This document shows positions 25,818-34,678 of a stretch of 64,000 nt of DNA, piece after piece; position 1 is the stretch's first letter, and every line of letters starts with the position of its first letter. Source of the DNA: Alicyclobacillus fructus (lineage in GTDB: Bacteria > Bacillota > Bacilli > Alicyclobacillales > Alicyclobacillaceae); contig NZ_JAFMTY010000019.1 in the NCBI RefSeq assembly GCF_017329605.1, positions 1-64,000 on the forward strand. Direction: 5' to 3'. The notes under the pieces were generated by a model, which was not told the origin of the DNA, made no database searches, and saw only the letters and a list, made by a program, of their open reading frames with translations. The position numbers and the translations under genes were made by a program.

Positions 25818-26978
25818 TTAAGCCTGTTTCGAGTAATACTCCATCAGAACTTCGACGACCTCCGGCCGGCTGAATTCGGGCGGCGGCGCAATCCCTTCCC
25901 GCAACATCTGGCGCACCTTGGTGCCGGAGAGCGTGACGTGATCGTCGTCGCCGTGCGGACAGGTCTTGGCGGTCGCCATGCCCTGGCACTTGCGGCAGTA
26001 AAACGCGTTGTCGAAGAACAGGGGCGTGATGCCGAGCTCTTGGAGATCAAACTGGTCGAAGATGCGCTGGGCGTCGAACGCGCCGTAGTAATTGCCGACG
26101 CCGGCGTGATCGCGCCCGACGATGAAGTGCGTGCAGCCGAAGTTCCGCCGCACGAGCGCGTGCATGACGGCCTCGCGAGGGCCTGCGTAGCGCATGGCGG
26201 CCTTGTACACGCCGAAGAACACGCGATCCCGCGGATAATAGTGCTCAAGAATGGCGTGATACGCGCGCAGGCGCACGTCCGCCGGGACGTCGTCCGCCTT
26301 GGTGGGCCCGACCAGCGGATTGAGGAACAGGCCATCGACGATCTCGAGCGCCACCTTCTGAATGTACTCGTGCGCCCGGTGGACCGGATTCCGCGTCTGG
26401 AACCCGACGACCGTGCGCCACCCTCGCTCGCGGAACGCTGCCCGCGTCTGCCGCGGCGTGTAGGCGTACGGCGTGAACTCGTCCACGCGCTCGTCCGGCA
26501 GCACCTCGACCGGCCCGCCCAGGTAGACGCCCCCGCGCTCGTACAGGCGCCTCACGCCGGGATGCTCCACGTCGCGGGTGCGATAGACCTGTTCCGCTTC
26601 GTGATGGAGGTTGGGACGGTACATGTGGCGAATGGTCATGCGCCCGCAGATGACCCCGTCCGGGCGAACCAAGGCCACCGTCTCATCGAGGCGCAGGGTG
26701 CGCGCCGTTTCTTCCGGCACCGGCAACGTCACCGGAATCGACCAGATGTGGCCGGACGTGAGGCGCATCGTCTCCACAATGGCGTGGTAGTCCTCCTCGG
26801 ATACGAATCCATCGAGCGGAGAAAAAGCGCCAATCCCCAATTGATACAGGTCTGACACGGCGATCTCGTCCAACTGCACGGCCTTCAAACCCGACCATGA
26901 CCGCCGCGCATCCTCCGCCTCGTCCGAAGCCACCAGATGTTCCAACACCATGTCTCGTTCCCGTTCTGTCACCGACAC
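25818..26978 (-). CDS. sat: Sulfate adenylyltransferase
   Basis: This 386-residue enzyme makes adenosine phosphosulfate from ATP and sulfate. It shows the substrate motif [11 protein letters not shown], the GRDHAGVG motif and a cysteine cluster ([13 protein letters not shown]) typical of bacterial Sat with bound metal. No other sulfate-assimilation gene is adjacent. The GTG at 26978 is chosen because AGGAGGAG lies 5 nt upstream; an ATG 13 codons earlier lacks one. Confidence 0.93.
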   Translation of the reverse strand: MSVTERERDMVLEHLVASDEAEDARRSWSGLKAVQLDEIAVSDLYQLGIGAFSPLDGFVSEEDYHAIVETMRLTSGHIWSIPVTLPVPEETARTLRLDETVALVRPDGVICGRMTIRHMYRPNLHHEAEQVYRTRDVEHPGVRRLYERGGVYLGGPVEVLPDERVDEFTPYAYTPRQTRAAFRERGWRTVVGFQTRNPVHRAHEYIQKVALEIVDGLFLNPLVGPTKADDVPADVRLRAYHAILEHYYPRDRVFFGVYKAAMRYAGPREAVMHALVRRNFGCTHFIVGRDHAGVGNYYGAFDAQRIFDQFDLQELGITPLFFDNAFYCRKCQGMATAKTCPHGDDDHVTLSGTKVRQMLREGIAPPPEFSRPEVVEVLMEYYSKQA

Positions 26979-27095
26979 GCCAACTCCTCCTGACACGCGA
27001 TCGCGCGGGATCGCCATGATAGAGTAAACCGATAAACATTATGTACATTGTATCATCGCCACGCCGAAATGGCGAGGGCGGACCTCCATTCGCCG

Positions 27096-28214
27096 TCAGG
27101 CGCGGTACACGAGCCGGCCACCGACCAGCGTGTGCGTCACCTGGCCGTCGTCCGAGAGCACCGCCAGATCCGCGCGGAAGCCGGGCGCGATTCGCCCGCG
27201 CCGCTCGCCCAAAAGGCGCGCCGCGTTTCGGGCCGCGAGCAAGGGCACGTCGGGGAGGGCAAACACGCCATGCTCCAGGCCGGTGCGCACGGCGCGCGCC
27301 ATAGTCAGGGCGCTGCCCGCAAGCGTTCCGTCAAGCCGCCGCACGGCGCCGCCCTGATAGACCACCTCATCCCCGGCGAACGCGTACCGCCCCTCTGGCA
27401 TGTCCACCACGGGTATGGCGTCCGTCACGAGCATGACGCGATCGCGCCCCTTGACACGGACGGCGAGGCGCGCCATCTCGGGATGGACGTGGATCCCGTC
27501 GAGGATGAGCTCCACCATGGCACCGCTGTGCGCGAGCGCCGCGGCCGCCAACCCGGGTTGTCGGTGATGAAGCCCCGTCATGGCGTTGAACAGATGCGTC
27601 ACGCTCTGGGCGCCGAGATCGAACGCGCGCATCGACTCAGCCCAAGTCGCCGCGGAGTGGCCCAGCGAGACGACGACGCCCATCGCACGGGCGGCCGCCA
27701 GCGTCTCTTCGGCGCCCGGCAACTCCGGCGCGAGCGTGAGGATGCGCACGGGCCCTGCCGCTGCGTATTTCCGCAGGCGCTCCGGCGCCGGCATGCAGAG
27801 ACATTCGGCCGGATGGGCCCCGCGCCTGTCGGGGTGGATGAACGGCCCCTCCAAGTGGAACCCCAGCACATCGGCGCCGCGCCAACTCGCGGGCATCCGC
27901 CACGCCGAAAGGACCCTCAGGATGGCCTCGTCGGGCGCGGAGACGGTGGTCAAGACGAGCGCGGTGGTCCCGTGCCGGGCGTGCGTCCACGCAATTTGTT
28001 CAAACGCGTCCATCGATCCGTCCATCACGTCCGCACCGCCGCCGCCGTGCACGTGCACGTCGATGAACCCAGGAAACAGGTGCCCGCCCGCCTCGATCAG
28101 CCGGGCGCCCGTCACATCGCCGGCACCCGCCTGGGCGACGGCCGTAATCCAGCCGTCCTCCGCGATCACGTCCTTGACTTCGCCGTCGAGGAGTCCTCGG
28201 ACAATCACGCGCAC
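27096..28214 (-). CDS. nagA: N-acetylglucosamine-6-phosphate deacetylase
   Basis: This 372-residue amidohydrolase removes acetyl from N-acetylglucosamine 6-phosphate. It has the metal motif FIDVHVHGGGG, FHLEGPFIHP, LGHSAA and VTHLFNAM, followed by VTDAIP with the catalytic Asp, all in family order. The GTG at 28214 has GGAGG 8 nt upstream. No nagB or PTS gene for GlcNAc adjoins, so the source of substrate (uptake or cell-wall recycling) is open. Confidence 0.93.
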   Translation of the reverse strand: MRVIVRGLLDGEVKDVIAEDGWITAVAQAGAGDVTGARLIEAGGHLFPGFIDVHVHGGGGADVMDGSMDAFEQIAWTHARHGTTALVLTTVSAPDEAILRVLSAWRMPASWRGADVLGFHLEGPFIHPDRRGAHPAECLCMPAPERLRKYAAAGPVRILTLAPELPGAEETLAAARAMGVVVSLGHSAATWAESMRAFDLGAQSVTHLFNAMTGLHHRQPGLAAAALAHSGAMVELILDGIHVHPEMARLAVRVKGRDRVMLVTDAIPVVDMPEGRYAFAGDEVVYQGGAVRRLDGTLAGSALTMARAVRTGLEHGVFALPDVPLLAARNAARLLGERRGRIAPGFRADLAVLSDDGQVTHTLVGGRLVYRA

Positions 28215-28290
28215 CGATGCCACCTCCAGCGTGTCCAACAGGTTCGATGCGAAGTCCCGCCCTTCGCAGGCGACCCCGCCCACATGCCGT

Positions 28291-28656
28291 TCATCGCTGT
28301 GGCTCCTGCTGTGCTCGCTCGGCCTTGCGGCGCAAGTGCTCAAGTCCCCATGCATGCATGAGATCGAGAATGGGGCGCAAGGATTGCCCATACGGCGTGA
28401 TGGCGTACTCCACCCGCGGCGGGACCTCCGGATACACCGTCCGCTGAACGATGCCCTCGTCTTCCAGCTCGCGCAGCTGTTTGGTGAGCACGCGCTGTGT
28501 AATGCCGGGGATCATGCGCATCAATTCGGAGAACCGAAGCGACGGATGTTGAAACAGGTGGTACAGAATGAGCCATTTCCACTTGCCGCTCAGGACTTGC
28601 AGCGTGGAAACAGCCGAACACGGCGAGTCTGTGCGATGGCCGGACGACATCGGCAC
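28291..28656 (-). CDS. HxlR-family transcriptional regulator
   Basis: This 121-residue winged-helix regulator has the HxlR pattern: LSGKWKWLILYHLFQHPSLRFSELMRMIPGITQRVLTKQLRELEDEGIV. A Cys at position 13 precedes the helix, as in redox-sensing members. It diverges from the yceI-family gene, its probable target. Start is GTG at 28656 or ATG at 28650. Confidence 0.88.
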   Translation of the reverse strand: MPMSSGHRTDSPCSAVSTLQVLSGKWKWLILYHLFQHPSLRFSELMRMIPGITQRVLTKQLRELEDEGIVQRTVYPEVPPRVEYAITPYGQSLRPILDLMHAWGLEHLRRKAERAQQEPQR

Positions 28657-28720
28657 GAACGCCTGCCTTTCGCGTTGCCTAAGTTACCTCAAGTATACCA
28701 AACCACTTCGATGTGCCTAC

Positions 28721-28744
28721 TTATCATTTTTTCATCGCTGATAA
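28721..28744. promoter_or_regulatory. Inverted repeat and promoter between hxlR and yceI
   Basis: TTATCA (28721-28726) and TGATAA (28739-28744) form a perfect inverted repeat 12 nt apart. The left arm also serves as a -35 hexamer for the plus strand, with AATAAT 17 nt downstream. It could be the operator of the HxlR-type regulator. Confidence 0.45.
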
Positions 28745-28807
28745 ATAATAAGAACGTGAATCCCGCGCTCGGCAGCGGGCGCACACTGACGACCGGGAGG
28801 TTGAGGT

Positions 28808-29344
28808 ATGGCAAAGGTAACTTGGAATGTGGATCCGAGCCACAGCACCATTGGCTTCAGCGTCAAACATATGATGTTCACCACGGTTCGCGGCCATTTC
28901 AAGTCGTTTTCCGCGAAGGTCATTGCGGATCCGGAAGACTTGACCACGGCCGAGATCGATTTCACGGTGGACGTCGCCAGCATCGATACGCGCGACGAAA
29001 ACCGGGACAACCATCTGCGCGGCGCCGATTTCTTCGACGTGGAAAAGTACCCCCATATGACGTTCAAAGCCACGAAAACGGTCAAGACCGGCCCCAACAC
29101 CTACGACATGACGGGCGATCTCACCATCCGCGACGTCACCAAGCCCGTGACGTTCCATGTGACGTACGAAGGGATGGGCAAGAACCCGTGGGGTCAAGAG
29201 GTGGCAGGCTTTACGGCGCAAACGAAGATCAACCGAAAGGACTTCGGCCTGACCTGGAACGCGGCGCTCGAGACGGGCGGCGTGCTCGTGAGCGACGAGG
29301 TAAAAATCGAGCTCGAAATCCAGGCCAGCAAGGCTGCGGAGTGA
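28808..29344 (+). CDS. YceI-family protein
   Basis: This 178-residue lipocalin-like protein has the YceI pattern: WNVDPSHSTIGFSVKHMMFTTVRGHFKSF, IDTRDENRDNHLRGADFF and MTGDLTIRDVTKPVTF. The family binds polyprenoid ligands. There is no signal peptide, so this member should be cytoplasmic. It lies opposite the hxlR-type gene. Confidence 0.92.
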   Translation: MAKVTWNVDPSHSTIGFSVKHMMFTTVRGHFKSFSAKVIADPEDLTTAEIDFTVDVASIDTRDENRDNHLRGADFFDVEKYPHMTFKATKTVKTGPNTYDMTGDLTIRDVTKPVTFHVTYEGMGKNPWGQEVAGFTAQTKINRKDFGLTWNAALETGGVLVSDEVKIELEIQASKAAE

Positions 29345-29372
29345 AGACGAGGCGGAGAGAATCAGCGGAACC

Positions 29373-29395
29373 GGTCGCAGGATGTCCCTGCGACC
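29373..29395 (+). terminator. Terminator of the yceI-family gene
   Basis: GGTCGCAGG / CCTGCGACC form a 9-bp stem with a 5-nt loop, followed by GATTTTGTG, 28 nt after the stop codon. Confidence 0.6.
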
Positions 29396-29437
29396 GATTT
29401 TGTGCTAGGATAGGAAGACAGCAAGGAGGCGGAAGAC

Positions 29438-30277
29438 GTGGCGATTCTCTCCGTTTCAAACGTGACGTGGATTCGAAATGGACGAACGATTCTGGATGAT
29501 GTGTCGTTTGAGGTCCGCGAAGGTGAACACTGGGGCCTCATTGGTCTGAACGGTTCGGGCAAGACCTCGCTTCTGCAGATCATCACGGGATATCAGTGGC
29601 CGACGCGGGGGCAGGTCACGGTCCTCGGAAATCGGTACGGCCGGGTGGACCTCCGAGAAGTGCGGCGGAACATCGGCTGGGTCAGCTACGCCCTGCTTCA
29701 GCGCGTCGAACAGGACGCAGGAAGCGACGCCGCGCTGGACGTGATCGTGAGCGGAGCCTTCTCGTCCATTGGCCTTTGGGAGAAGCCGAATTCCGACCAC
29801 TGGGACCGCGCTCGCGGGCTCGCACGCGATCTCGGCGTGGGACACGTCGCCGACAGCCCGTTTCAATCGCTGTCCCAAGGCGAAAAACAGCGCGTGCTCA
29901 TCGCGCGTGCGCTCATGGCGAACCCTTCGCTTCTCATCCTCGACGAACCCTGCACGGCGCTCGACGTGCGCGCACGCGAGGAACTGCTGACAGCCTTGGA
30001 CGCCATGGTCACGGCGCCCGACGCGCCCGCGCTGCTGTACGTCACGCATCACATCGAGGAAATGATTCCGGCCATCACGCACGTGCTTGCGCTCGACGCA
30101 GGGCGGGTGGCAGCATGCGGCGAAAAAAAGGCCGTGCTCACGGATGACGTGCTGTCCCGAACGTTTCACGTCCCCGTGCACACGGTCTGGCAGGGCGAGC
30201 GCGCCTTTCTGACGGTTCTCTCTACCGGAGTCACGCCCGAGGCGCCTCGGGCTCATGCCCCCAGTGGGTGGCAATGA
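29438..30277 (+). CDS. ABC transporter ATP-binding protein (YlmA-like)
   Basis: This 279-residue single ATPase has Walker [10 protein letters not shown], signature LSQGEKQR, Walker B LLILDEP and switch His in VTHHIEE. No permease gene is nearby, and the sequence resembles the YlmA/ModF-type stand-alone ATPases. Its transport partner and substrate are unknown. Start is GTG at 29438 after CAAGGAGG. It overlaps convergent msrA by 47 bp. Confidence 0.85.
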   Translation: MAILSVSNVTWIRNGRTILDDVSFEVREGEHWGLIGLNGSGKTSLLQIITGYQWPTRGQVTVLGNRYGRVDLREVRRNIGWVSYALLQRVEQDAGSDAALDVIVSGAFSSIGLWEKPNSDHWDRARGLARDLGVGHVADSPFQSLSQGEKQRVLIARALMANPSLLILDEPCTALDVRAREELLTALDAMVTAPDAPALLYVTHHIEEMIPAITHVLALDAGRVAACGEKKAVLTDDVLSRTFHVPVHTVWQGERAFLTVLSTGVTPEAPRAHAPSGWQ

Positions 30278-30800
30278 ACGCGTCCCGCCCGGACGCCCGC
30301 CGATAGCGTTCATAATGCGCCGGCTGTTTGCGATAAAAATCCTGATGGTACTCCTCCGCCGGATAAAACGGACCCGCAGGCAAAATCTCCGTCACAATGG
30401 GCTTCTGGAAGCGGCCCGAAGCTTCCAGCTCGGCCTTCGACGCCTCCGCCAAGCAGCGCTGCTCCTCGGAGTGGTAGAAAATCGCCGTCTTGTAGGACGG
30501 ACCTCGATCATAAAACTGACCGCCAGGATCCGTCGGGTCGATCTGCCGCCAAAAGATGTCCAGGAGCTGCGCGTACGTGATCTGGCTGGGATCATACGTG
30601 ATCTGCACGGCTTCGACGTGTCCCGTGGTGCCGGAACACACCTGTTCGTACGTCGGGTTGGGAACGTGGCCTCCGGTGTAGCCGGAGACCACGGACACGA
30701 CCCCCGGCCACGTGTCAAAGGGCTTGACCATGCACCAGAAACAGCCGCCGGCAAAGGTGGCGCGTTCCAGCCTGGGCTGCGGTTCGGCAGCGGATGTCAT
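30231..30800 (-). CDS. msrA: Peptide methionine (S)-sulfoxide reductase
   Basis: This 189-residue repair enzyme reduces methionine S-sulfoxide. The catalytic Cys20 lies in AGGCFWC, and [25 protein letters not shown] and HQDFYRK-like segments complete the family pattern. It depends on thioredoxin for recycling and follows trxA by 16 nt, so the two form a functional operon. No msrB domain is fused. Confidence 0.94.
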   Translation of the reverse strand: MTSAAEPQPRLERATFAGGCFWCMVKPFDTWPGVVSVVSGYTGGHVPNPTYEQVCSGTTGHVEAVQITYDPSQITYAQLLDIFWRQIDPTDPGGQFYDRGPSYKTAIFYHSEEQRCLAEASKAELEASGRFQKPIVTEILPAGPFYPAEEYHQDFYRKQPAHYERYRRASGRDAFIATHWGHEPEAPRA

Positions 30801-30816
30801 GGCATCCGCCCCTCCC

Positions 30817-31137
30817 TCATTGCAAAACGTCCGCGAGCTGAGCTTCGAGCTGTTCCTTCGGCTGATACCCGATGAGCTGTTTCACCGGGCGCCCGCCCTT
30901 GAACAGGATGAGCGTCGGAATGCTCATGATGCCGAACTGGCTGGTGATCTCCGGGTTTTCATCGACGTTCAACTTGGCGACGGTCACCTTGTCGGCGTGC
31001 GCCTCGGCAAATTCCTCAAGGACCGGCGCCATCATGCGGCAAGGACCGCACCACGCCGCCCAGAAATCCACCAGCACGGGTTTATCGCCTTGAATCGCCT
31101 GTTGGAAGTTGGCGTCTGTCAACGTCATCGTGGCCAT
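30817..31137 (-). CDS. trxA: Thioredoxin
   Basis: This 106-residue thioredoxin has the classical WCGPC motif, an [26 protein letters not shown] segment with the cis-Pro, and standard length. It is recycled by TrxB and donates electrons to MsrA, whose gene is directly downstream. The ATG follows a GGGGGG ribosome binding site. Confidence 0.95.
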   Translation of the reverse strand: MATMTLTDANFQQAIQGDKPVLVDFWAAWCGPCRMMAPVLEEFAEAHADKVTVAKLNVDENPEITSQFGIMSIPTLILFKGGRPVKQLIGYQPKEQLEAQLADVLQ

Positions 31138-31153
31138 TCGGAATACCCCCCAA

Positions 31154-31202
31154 GGTACTTACTTGCATTTTTATAGTACCATTTTCGTGGGCCGCTGGTC
31201 AA
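31154..31202 (-). promoter_or_regulatory. trxA promoter with overlapping inverted repeat
   Basis: On the minus strand TTGACC (31202-31197), an 18-nt spacer and TACTAT (31178-31173) form a sigma-A promoter. An inverted repeat GGTACT / AGTACC (31154-31159 and 31175-31180) covers the -10 box and the likely transcription start and may be a repressor site; its regulator is unknown. Confidence 0.5.
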
Positions 31203-31239
31203 ACGCTGCCTTGGACGGCGCGCCCTGCCGCGGCATGGA

Positions 31240-31836
31240 TCATGGCGCGGAGTTCCTCAAGGATTCAGCGATGGCGCGAAGCGGTTCATAACGGAAGCAC
31301 GTGGTCACATGATCCAGGACCAAACCGACGGCCTGCAGATACGAATACACCATCACCGGCCCCACAAACCGAAAGCCAAGCGAGCGCATCTCCCGGCTGA
31401 TGCGCTCGGCGAGCGGGGATGTGGCTGGCACGTCCTCCTCGCGGCAAAACGCGTGCACCTCGGGCCGCCCGTCGACAAATCCCCACAGCCAGCGCGCAAA
31501 CGATCCGTGTTTGGCCTGCACCTCGAGAAAGACCCTCGCGTTGTGAACGGCAGCTTCGACTTTGGCCCTGTTGCGAATGATGCCCGACTCCGGCGCCATC
31601 AGGCGCGACACCTCCGCCTCCCCATAACGTGCCACAATCTCCGGCTGAAAATCCGCGAACGCCTTCCGATAAGCGTCCCTGCGCGTCAGAATGAGATACC
31701 ACTGCAGCCCCGCCTGTGCCGCCTCGAGCGTCAGAAATTCAAACAGGACGCGATCGTCAAATTGGGGCACACCCCACTCCTCGTCGTGATAGCGAACGTA
31801 TCGTTCTCGCGATCCCGCCCATGCGCAGCGGCGCAT
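31240..31836 (-). CDS. tag: DNA-3-methyladenine glycosylase I
   Basis: This 198-residue base-excision repair enzyme removes 3-methyladenine. The zinc ligands of the family are in place: Cys4 (MRRCAW), His17 (YHDEEWG), and the His and Cys of DHVTTCF near the C terminus. The ATG at 31836 follows GAGGGGGG. The reading frame runs far upstream against the next gene, but that part lacks family similarity. Confidence 0.93.
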   Translation of the reverse strand: MRRCAWAGSRERYVRYHDEEWGVPQFDDRVLFEFLTLEAAQAGLQWYLILTRRDAYRKAFADFQPEIVARYGEAEVSRLMAPESGIIRNRAKVEAAVHNARVFLEVQAKHGSFARWLWGFVDGRPEVHAFCREEDVPATSPLAERISREMRSLGFRFVGPVMVYSYLQAVGLVLDHVTTCFRYEPLRAIAESLRNSAP

Positions 31837-31998
31837 CCCAAGCCCCCCTCGCCTCCTGGTGCTCCCACACCCATTTTGCCGCACGGAGGCGCCATCGTCC
31901 ATGGCGCGTGCGATCAGGAGGACGTACGAAAGGAGAACGAAACGATGTCCCCTCCCGCGGCAGCCGAAGCGGTATAATCCGTCATGGGAGGCGATCGC

Positions 31999-33795
31999 GT
32001 GAGCGAACAACAGCGCTGGGATCTCGAATCCCTGTACGCGGGCGGAAGCGAATCTCCCGCGTTCCGCCACTTTCTCGACGACCTCGAAACCAACGTCACG
32101 GCCTTCTCCATGGTGATGCAAAACACGCCGGGCGCCATGCAGAGTCCCGACATGGGACTCAAGGCCGTGATCCTCACGATGCAGGATCTGAGCAAGCGCC
32201 TGAGGGAAGCGGGCGCCTTCGTATCGTGCCTCACGGCGCAGAACGTCCACGATGCCGGCGCGAAAGCGCTGCAGGCTCGCGTCAACCGCATTCGTTCCAC
32301 GTTCACGAGCGCGCTCGCGCTCTTGGATGAGCGCATGCGACAAGCTGGGGAACCCAGTATGGAGGAGATTCTCGCCGATCCGGAGCTGGCTCCTGTCGCG
32401 TTCGCGGTGCGGGAACGAGTGGAGCGCTCGAAGCGGCGCTTGCCCGCGGAACAGGAGCGGCTCATCGCGAAGCTGTCGGCGGACGGCTACGTGGCCTGGG
32501 GAGAACTGTACGACGCCATCGTCGGACGCATGGCGGCCGAGATCGAGATGGAGGGGCGCAAAGAGAAAGTCTCGATGGGACAGCTGGCCAACCGCATGAC
32601 GCAGGCGTCCCAGCGCGATCGCGACCGGCTGTTCGACGTCTGGGAAGCGGCGTGGGCTGGCGAGGCGGATCTCTTGGCGGATGCGCTCAACCATCTGGCC
32701 GGGTTCCGACTGCAGACGTACGAGGCGCGGGGCTGGCACTCCGTGCTGGAGGAACCTCTCGAGATGAACCGGATGTCTCGGGAGACGCTTGAGGCCATGT
32801 GGGACGCGGTGGTTCGCAACCAGGAACGGCTGATCGTGTACTTTACCGCGAAGGCGCGGCTCTTGGGCGTCGACCAACTCTCATTCCAGGACGTCGAAGC
32901 GCCGCTCGCCCTCGGCGCAAAGCGCCGCGCCATCTCGTTCGATGAGGCGCGCCGCTTCATCGTGGATCAGTTCGCCGCGTTCAGTCCCGACATGGCCGCA
33001 TTTGCAAATGCATGTTTCGAACGGCGGTGGATCGAGGCCGAAGATCGCCCCGGTAAGCGGCCCGGCGGGTTTTGCACGAGTTTTCCGGTACATGGGGAAT
33101 CGCGCATTTTTGTCACGTTTTCCGGCACCCCGGGGAACGTCGCGACGCTCGCGCACGAGATCGGCCACGCGTATCATCAGCACGTCATGCGCGATCTCCC
33201 GTACCTCGCAACACAGTACGCGATGAACGTCGCGGAGACCGCGTCGACGTTCGCGGAAGCACTCGTCTCCGACGCCGCGATTCGCTCGGCTGCGGACGAT
33301 CGCGAACGGCTGGAGTTGCTGAACGACAAACTGCAGCGCGCCGCGGCCATGTTGATGAACATACACGCCCGGTTCCTGTTCGAGACGAGATTTTACGAGG
33401 AACGAAAACGCGGCTACGTGGGCGTGGAGCGGTTGAACGAACTGATGATCGAGGCGCAGCGAGAAGCCTATCGCGGGTCCCTGCGACGGTATCACCCGCA
33501 CTTCTGGGCGTCCAAGCTCCACTTTTACATCACCGGCACGCCCTTTTACAACTTTCCGTACACGTTCGGGTTCCTGTTTTCCACTGGCATCCAGGCCGCG
33601 GCGTCCGCGGAGCCCGGTGATTTCGCGCGCCGCTACGTCGAACTCCTTCGGGACACCGGACGCATGCGCGTGGAGGACCTCGCGCGCCAACACCTTGGCG
33701 CCGATCTCACGAAGCCCGATTTCTGGCAGGCCGCGATCGACTTCTCCCTGCGCGATCTCGACGCGTTCGTGGAGCTGGCGAATCGGCTCGCCTGA
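31999..33795 (+). CDS. pepF: Oligoendopeptidase F-type M3 peptidase
   Basis: This 598-residue cytosolic zinc metallopeptidase has the HExxH motif in ATLAHEIGHAYHQ and a downstream AETASTFAEAL with the third ligand Glu. The M3 family cleaves short peptides. The GTG at 31999 has GGGAGG 7 nt upstream; an in-frame ATG at 31984 precedes that ribosome binding site. A TATAAT at 31975-31980 may be its -10 box. It diverges from tag. Confidence 0.9.
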   Translation: MSEQQRWDLESLYAGGSESPAFRHFLDDLETNVTAFSMVMQNTPGAMQSPDMGLKAVILTMQDLSKRLREAGAFVSCLTAQNVHDAGAKALQARVNRIRSTFTSALALLDERMRQAGEPSMEEILADPELAPVAFAVRERVERSKRRLPAEQERLIAKLSADGYVAWGELYDAIVGRMAAEIEMEGRKEKVSMGQLANRMTQASQRDRDRLFDVWEAAWAGEADLLADALNHLAGFRLQTYEARGWHSVLEEPLEMNRMSRETLEAMWDAVVRNQERLIVYFTAKARLLGVDQLSFQDVEAPLALGAKRRAISFDEARRFIVDQFAAFSPDMAAFANACFERRWIEAEDRPGKRPGGFCTSFPVHGESRIFVTFSGTPGNVATLAHEIGHAYHQHVMRDLPYLATQYAMNVAETASTFAEALVSDAAIRSAADDRERLELLNDKLQRAAAMLMNIHARFLFETRFYEERKRGYVGVERLNELMIEAQREAYRGSLRRYHPHFWASKLHFYITGTPFYNFPYTFGFLFSTGIQAAASAEPGDFARRYVELLRDTGRMRVEDLARQHLGADLTKPDFWQAAIDFSLRDLDAFVELANRLA

Positions 33796-33798
33796 CGC

Positions 33799-33832
33799 GC
33801 GCCAGCCGCGGCCTTAGCTCCGCGGCTGGCGC
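33799..33832. terminator. Bidirectional terminator of pepF and the lipoprotein gene
   Basis: A perfect 13-bp stem, GCGCCAGCCGCGG / CCGCGGCTGGCGC, with an 8-nt loop. The stop codon of the minus-strand lipoprotein gene lies in the loop. There is no strong T-tract. Confidence 0.5.
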
Positions 33833-34377
33833 ATCATCTGCAGACGCCCTGCCTCGATCCAATACCAATCCACTTCGTTGGACAGGACGACGCAAACCCC
33901 TTGCGCCCTGGGGTAGCTGTGCAGGCCCGCGTAGAACGCCCGCGCTTGGCGCGGCGGATCGCCGGACTGCGGCAGAGGCCCCACGAGAACGTACCACCTC
34001 GAGTTAGGTTGAAAGGCCACCAGCGCGAGAGGTGATCCGGCCCGTGCCTTGGCCGGTCCAGAAAACACGGTGGCCGCCACCTTGCAGGCGCTGTCCAAAC
34101 AAATCTCGCCCTGCGAAGGGTTATCCATCTCCGCGAGCTGCCGGTCAAGAAGCCAGTTGTACAGATCCGCCGTGCTTCTCACGCCGCGCGGCAGAGGGTA
34201 AACCAGGATATGGTGATTTTGTACAGACGACCCCGCAGGCGCCGGTGCGTGACCGTGGACCGGTGTCGACGTGTGGTTTGCGCCCTGATTCCCGGCGCTC
34301 CCACATCCCGCGGCGAGGCAGAGCGATGCGGCCAAGGCGATACCCCACGCGCCGAAGCGCTTCGCTTTCACGCTCAT
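33814..34377 (-). CDS. Lipoprotein of unknown function
   Basis: This 187-residue protein has a signal peptide with lipobox LAAGC, then a low-complexity Ala/Pro/His linker and a folded C-terminal part (residues about 55-185) with two Cys in CLDSACKV. The ATG at 34377 follows GAAAGGGG; GTG at 34380 is an alternative. I do not recognise a family. It is probably attached to the outer face of the membrane. Confidence 0.7.
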   Translation of the reverse strand: MSVKAKRFGAWGIALAASLCLAAGCGSAGNQGANHTSTPVHGHAPAPAGSSVQNHHILVYPLPRGVRSTADLYNWLLDRQLAEMDNPSQGEICLDSACKVAATVFSGPAKARAGSPLALVAFQPNSRWYVLVGPLPQSGDPPRQARAFYAGLHSYPRAQGVCVVLSNEVDWYWIEAGRLQMMRQPRS

Positions 34378-34434
34378 CACGCCCCTTTCGGCTCAAGATG
34401 TGCCGAGCGCCCCGTATCCATACATGACCGGGGG

Positions 34435-34662
34435 ATGAAAGAAGAGCGGTCGGTCGTCGGCATCGACCGCGCGGGACACCTCGTCTTTTTGACGATTCAC
34501 AAGGCCAATGTGTGGCAGGAAGCCTCCATCGCGAAGGCGCTGGGACTTTGGGACGCCATGAACCTCGACGGCGGATCGTCGACAGGGCTGTGGTACGCGG
34601 GGCGATACCTCACGCCGCCCAAGCGGGCGCTTGCCACAGCCATCGTCGTCGTCGAGCACTGA
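34435..34662 (+). pseudogene. C-terminal remnant of a phosphodiester glycosidase (NAGPA) domain
   Basis: The 75 codons encode only the end of an NAGPA/DUF2233-like domain: RSVVGIDRAGHLVFLTI and then AMNLDGGSSTGLWYAGRY, the family's closing signature. The full domain is normally more than 200 residues and no matching upstream part is seen in any frame. No good ribosome binding site precedes the ATG at 34435. I read it as a decayed gene; a small functional protein is less likely. Confidence 0.55.
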
Positions 34663-34678
34663 CGTCTGCGTCGGGCGA

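Noticed and set aside
31837-32877. Long N-terminal extension of the tag reading frame
   Set aside because: It is antisense to the M3 peptidase gene and has no similarity to the glycosylase; the ATG at 31836 has a ribosome binding site and places Cys4 correctly.
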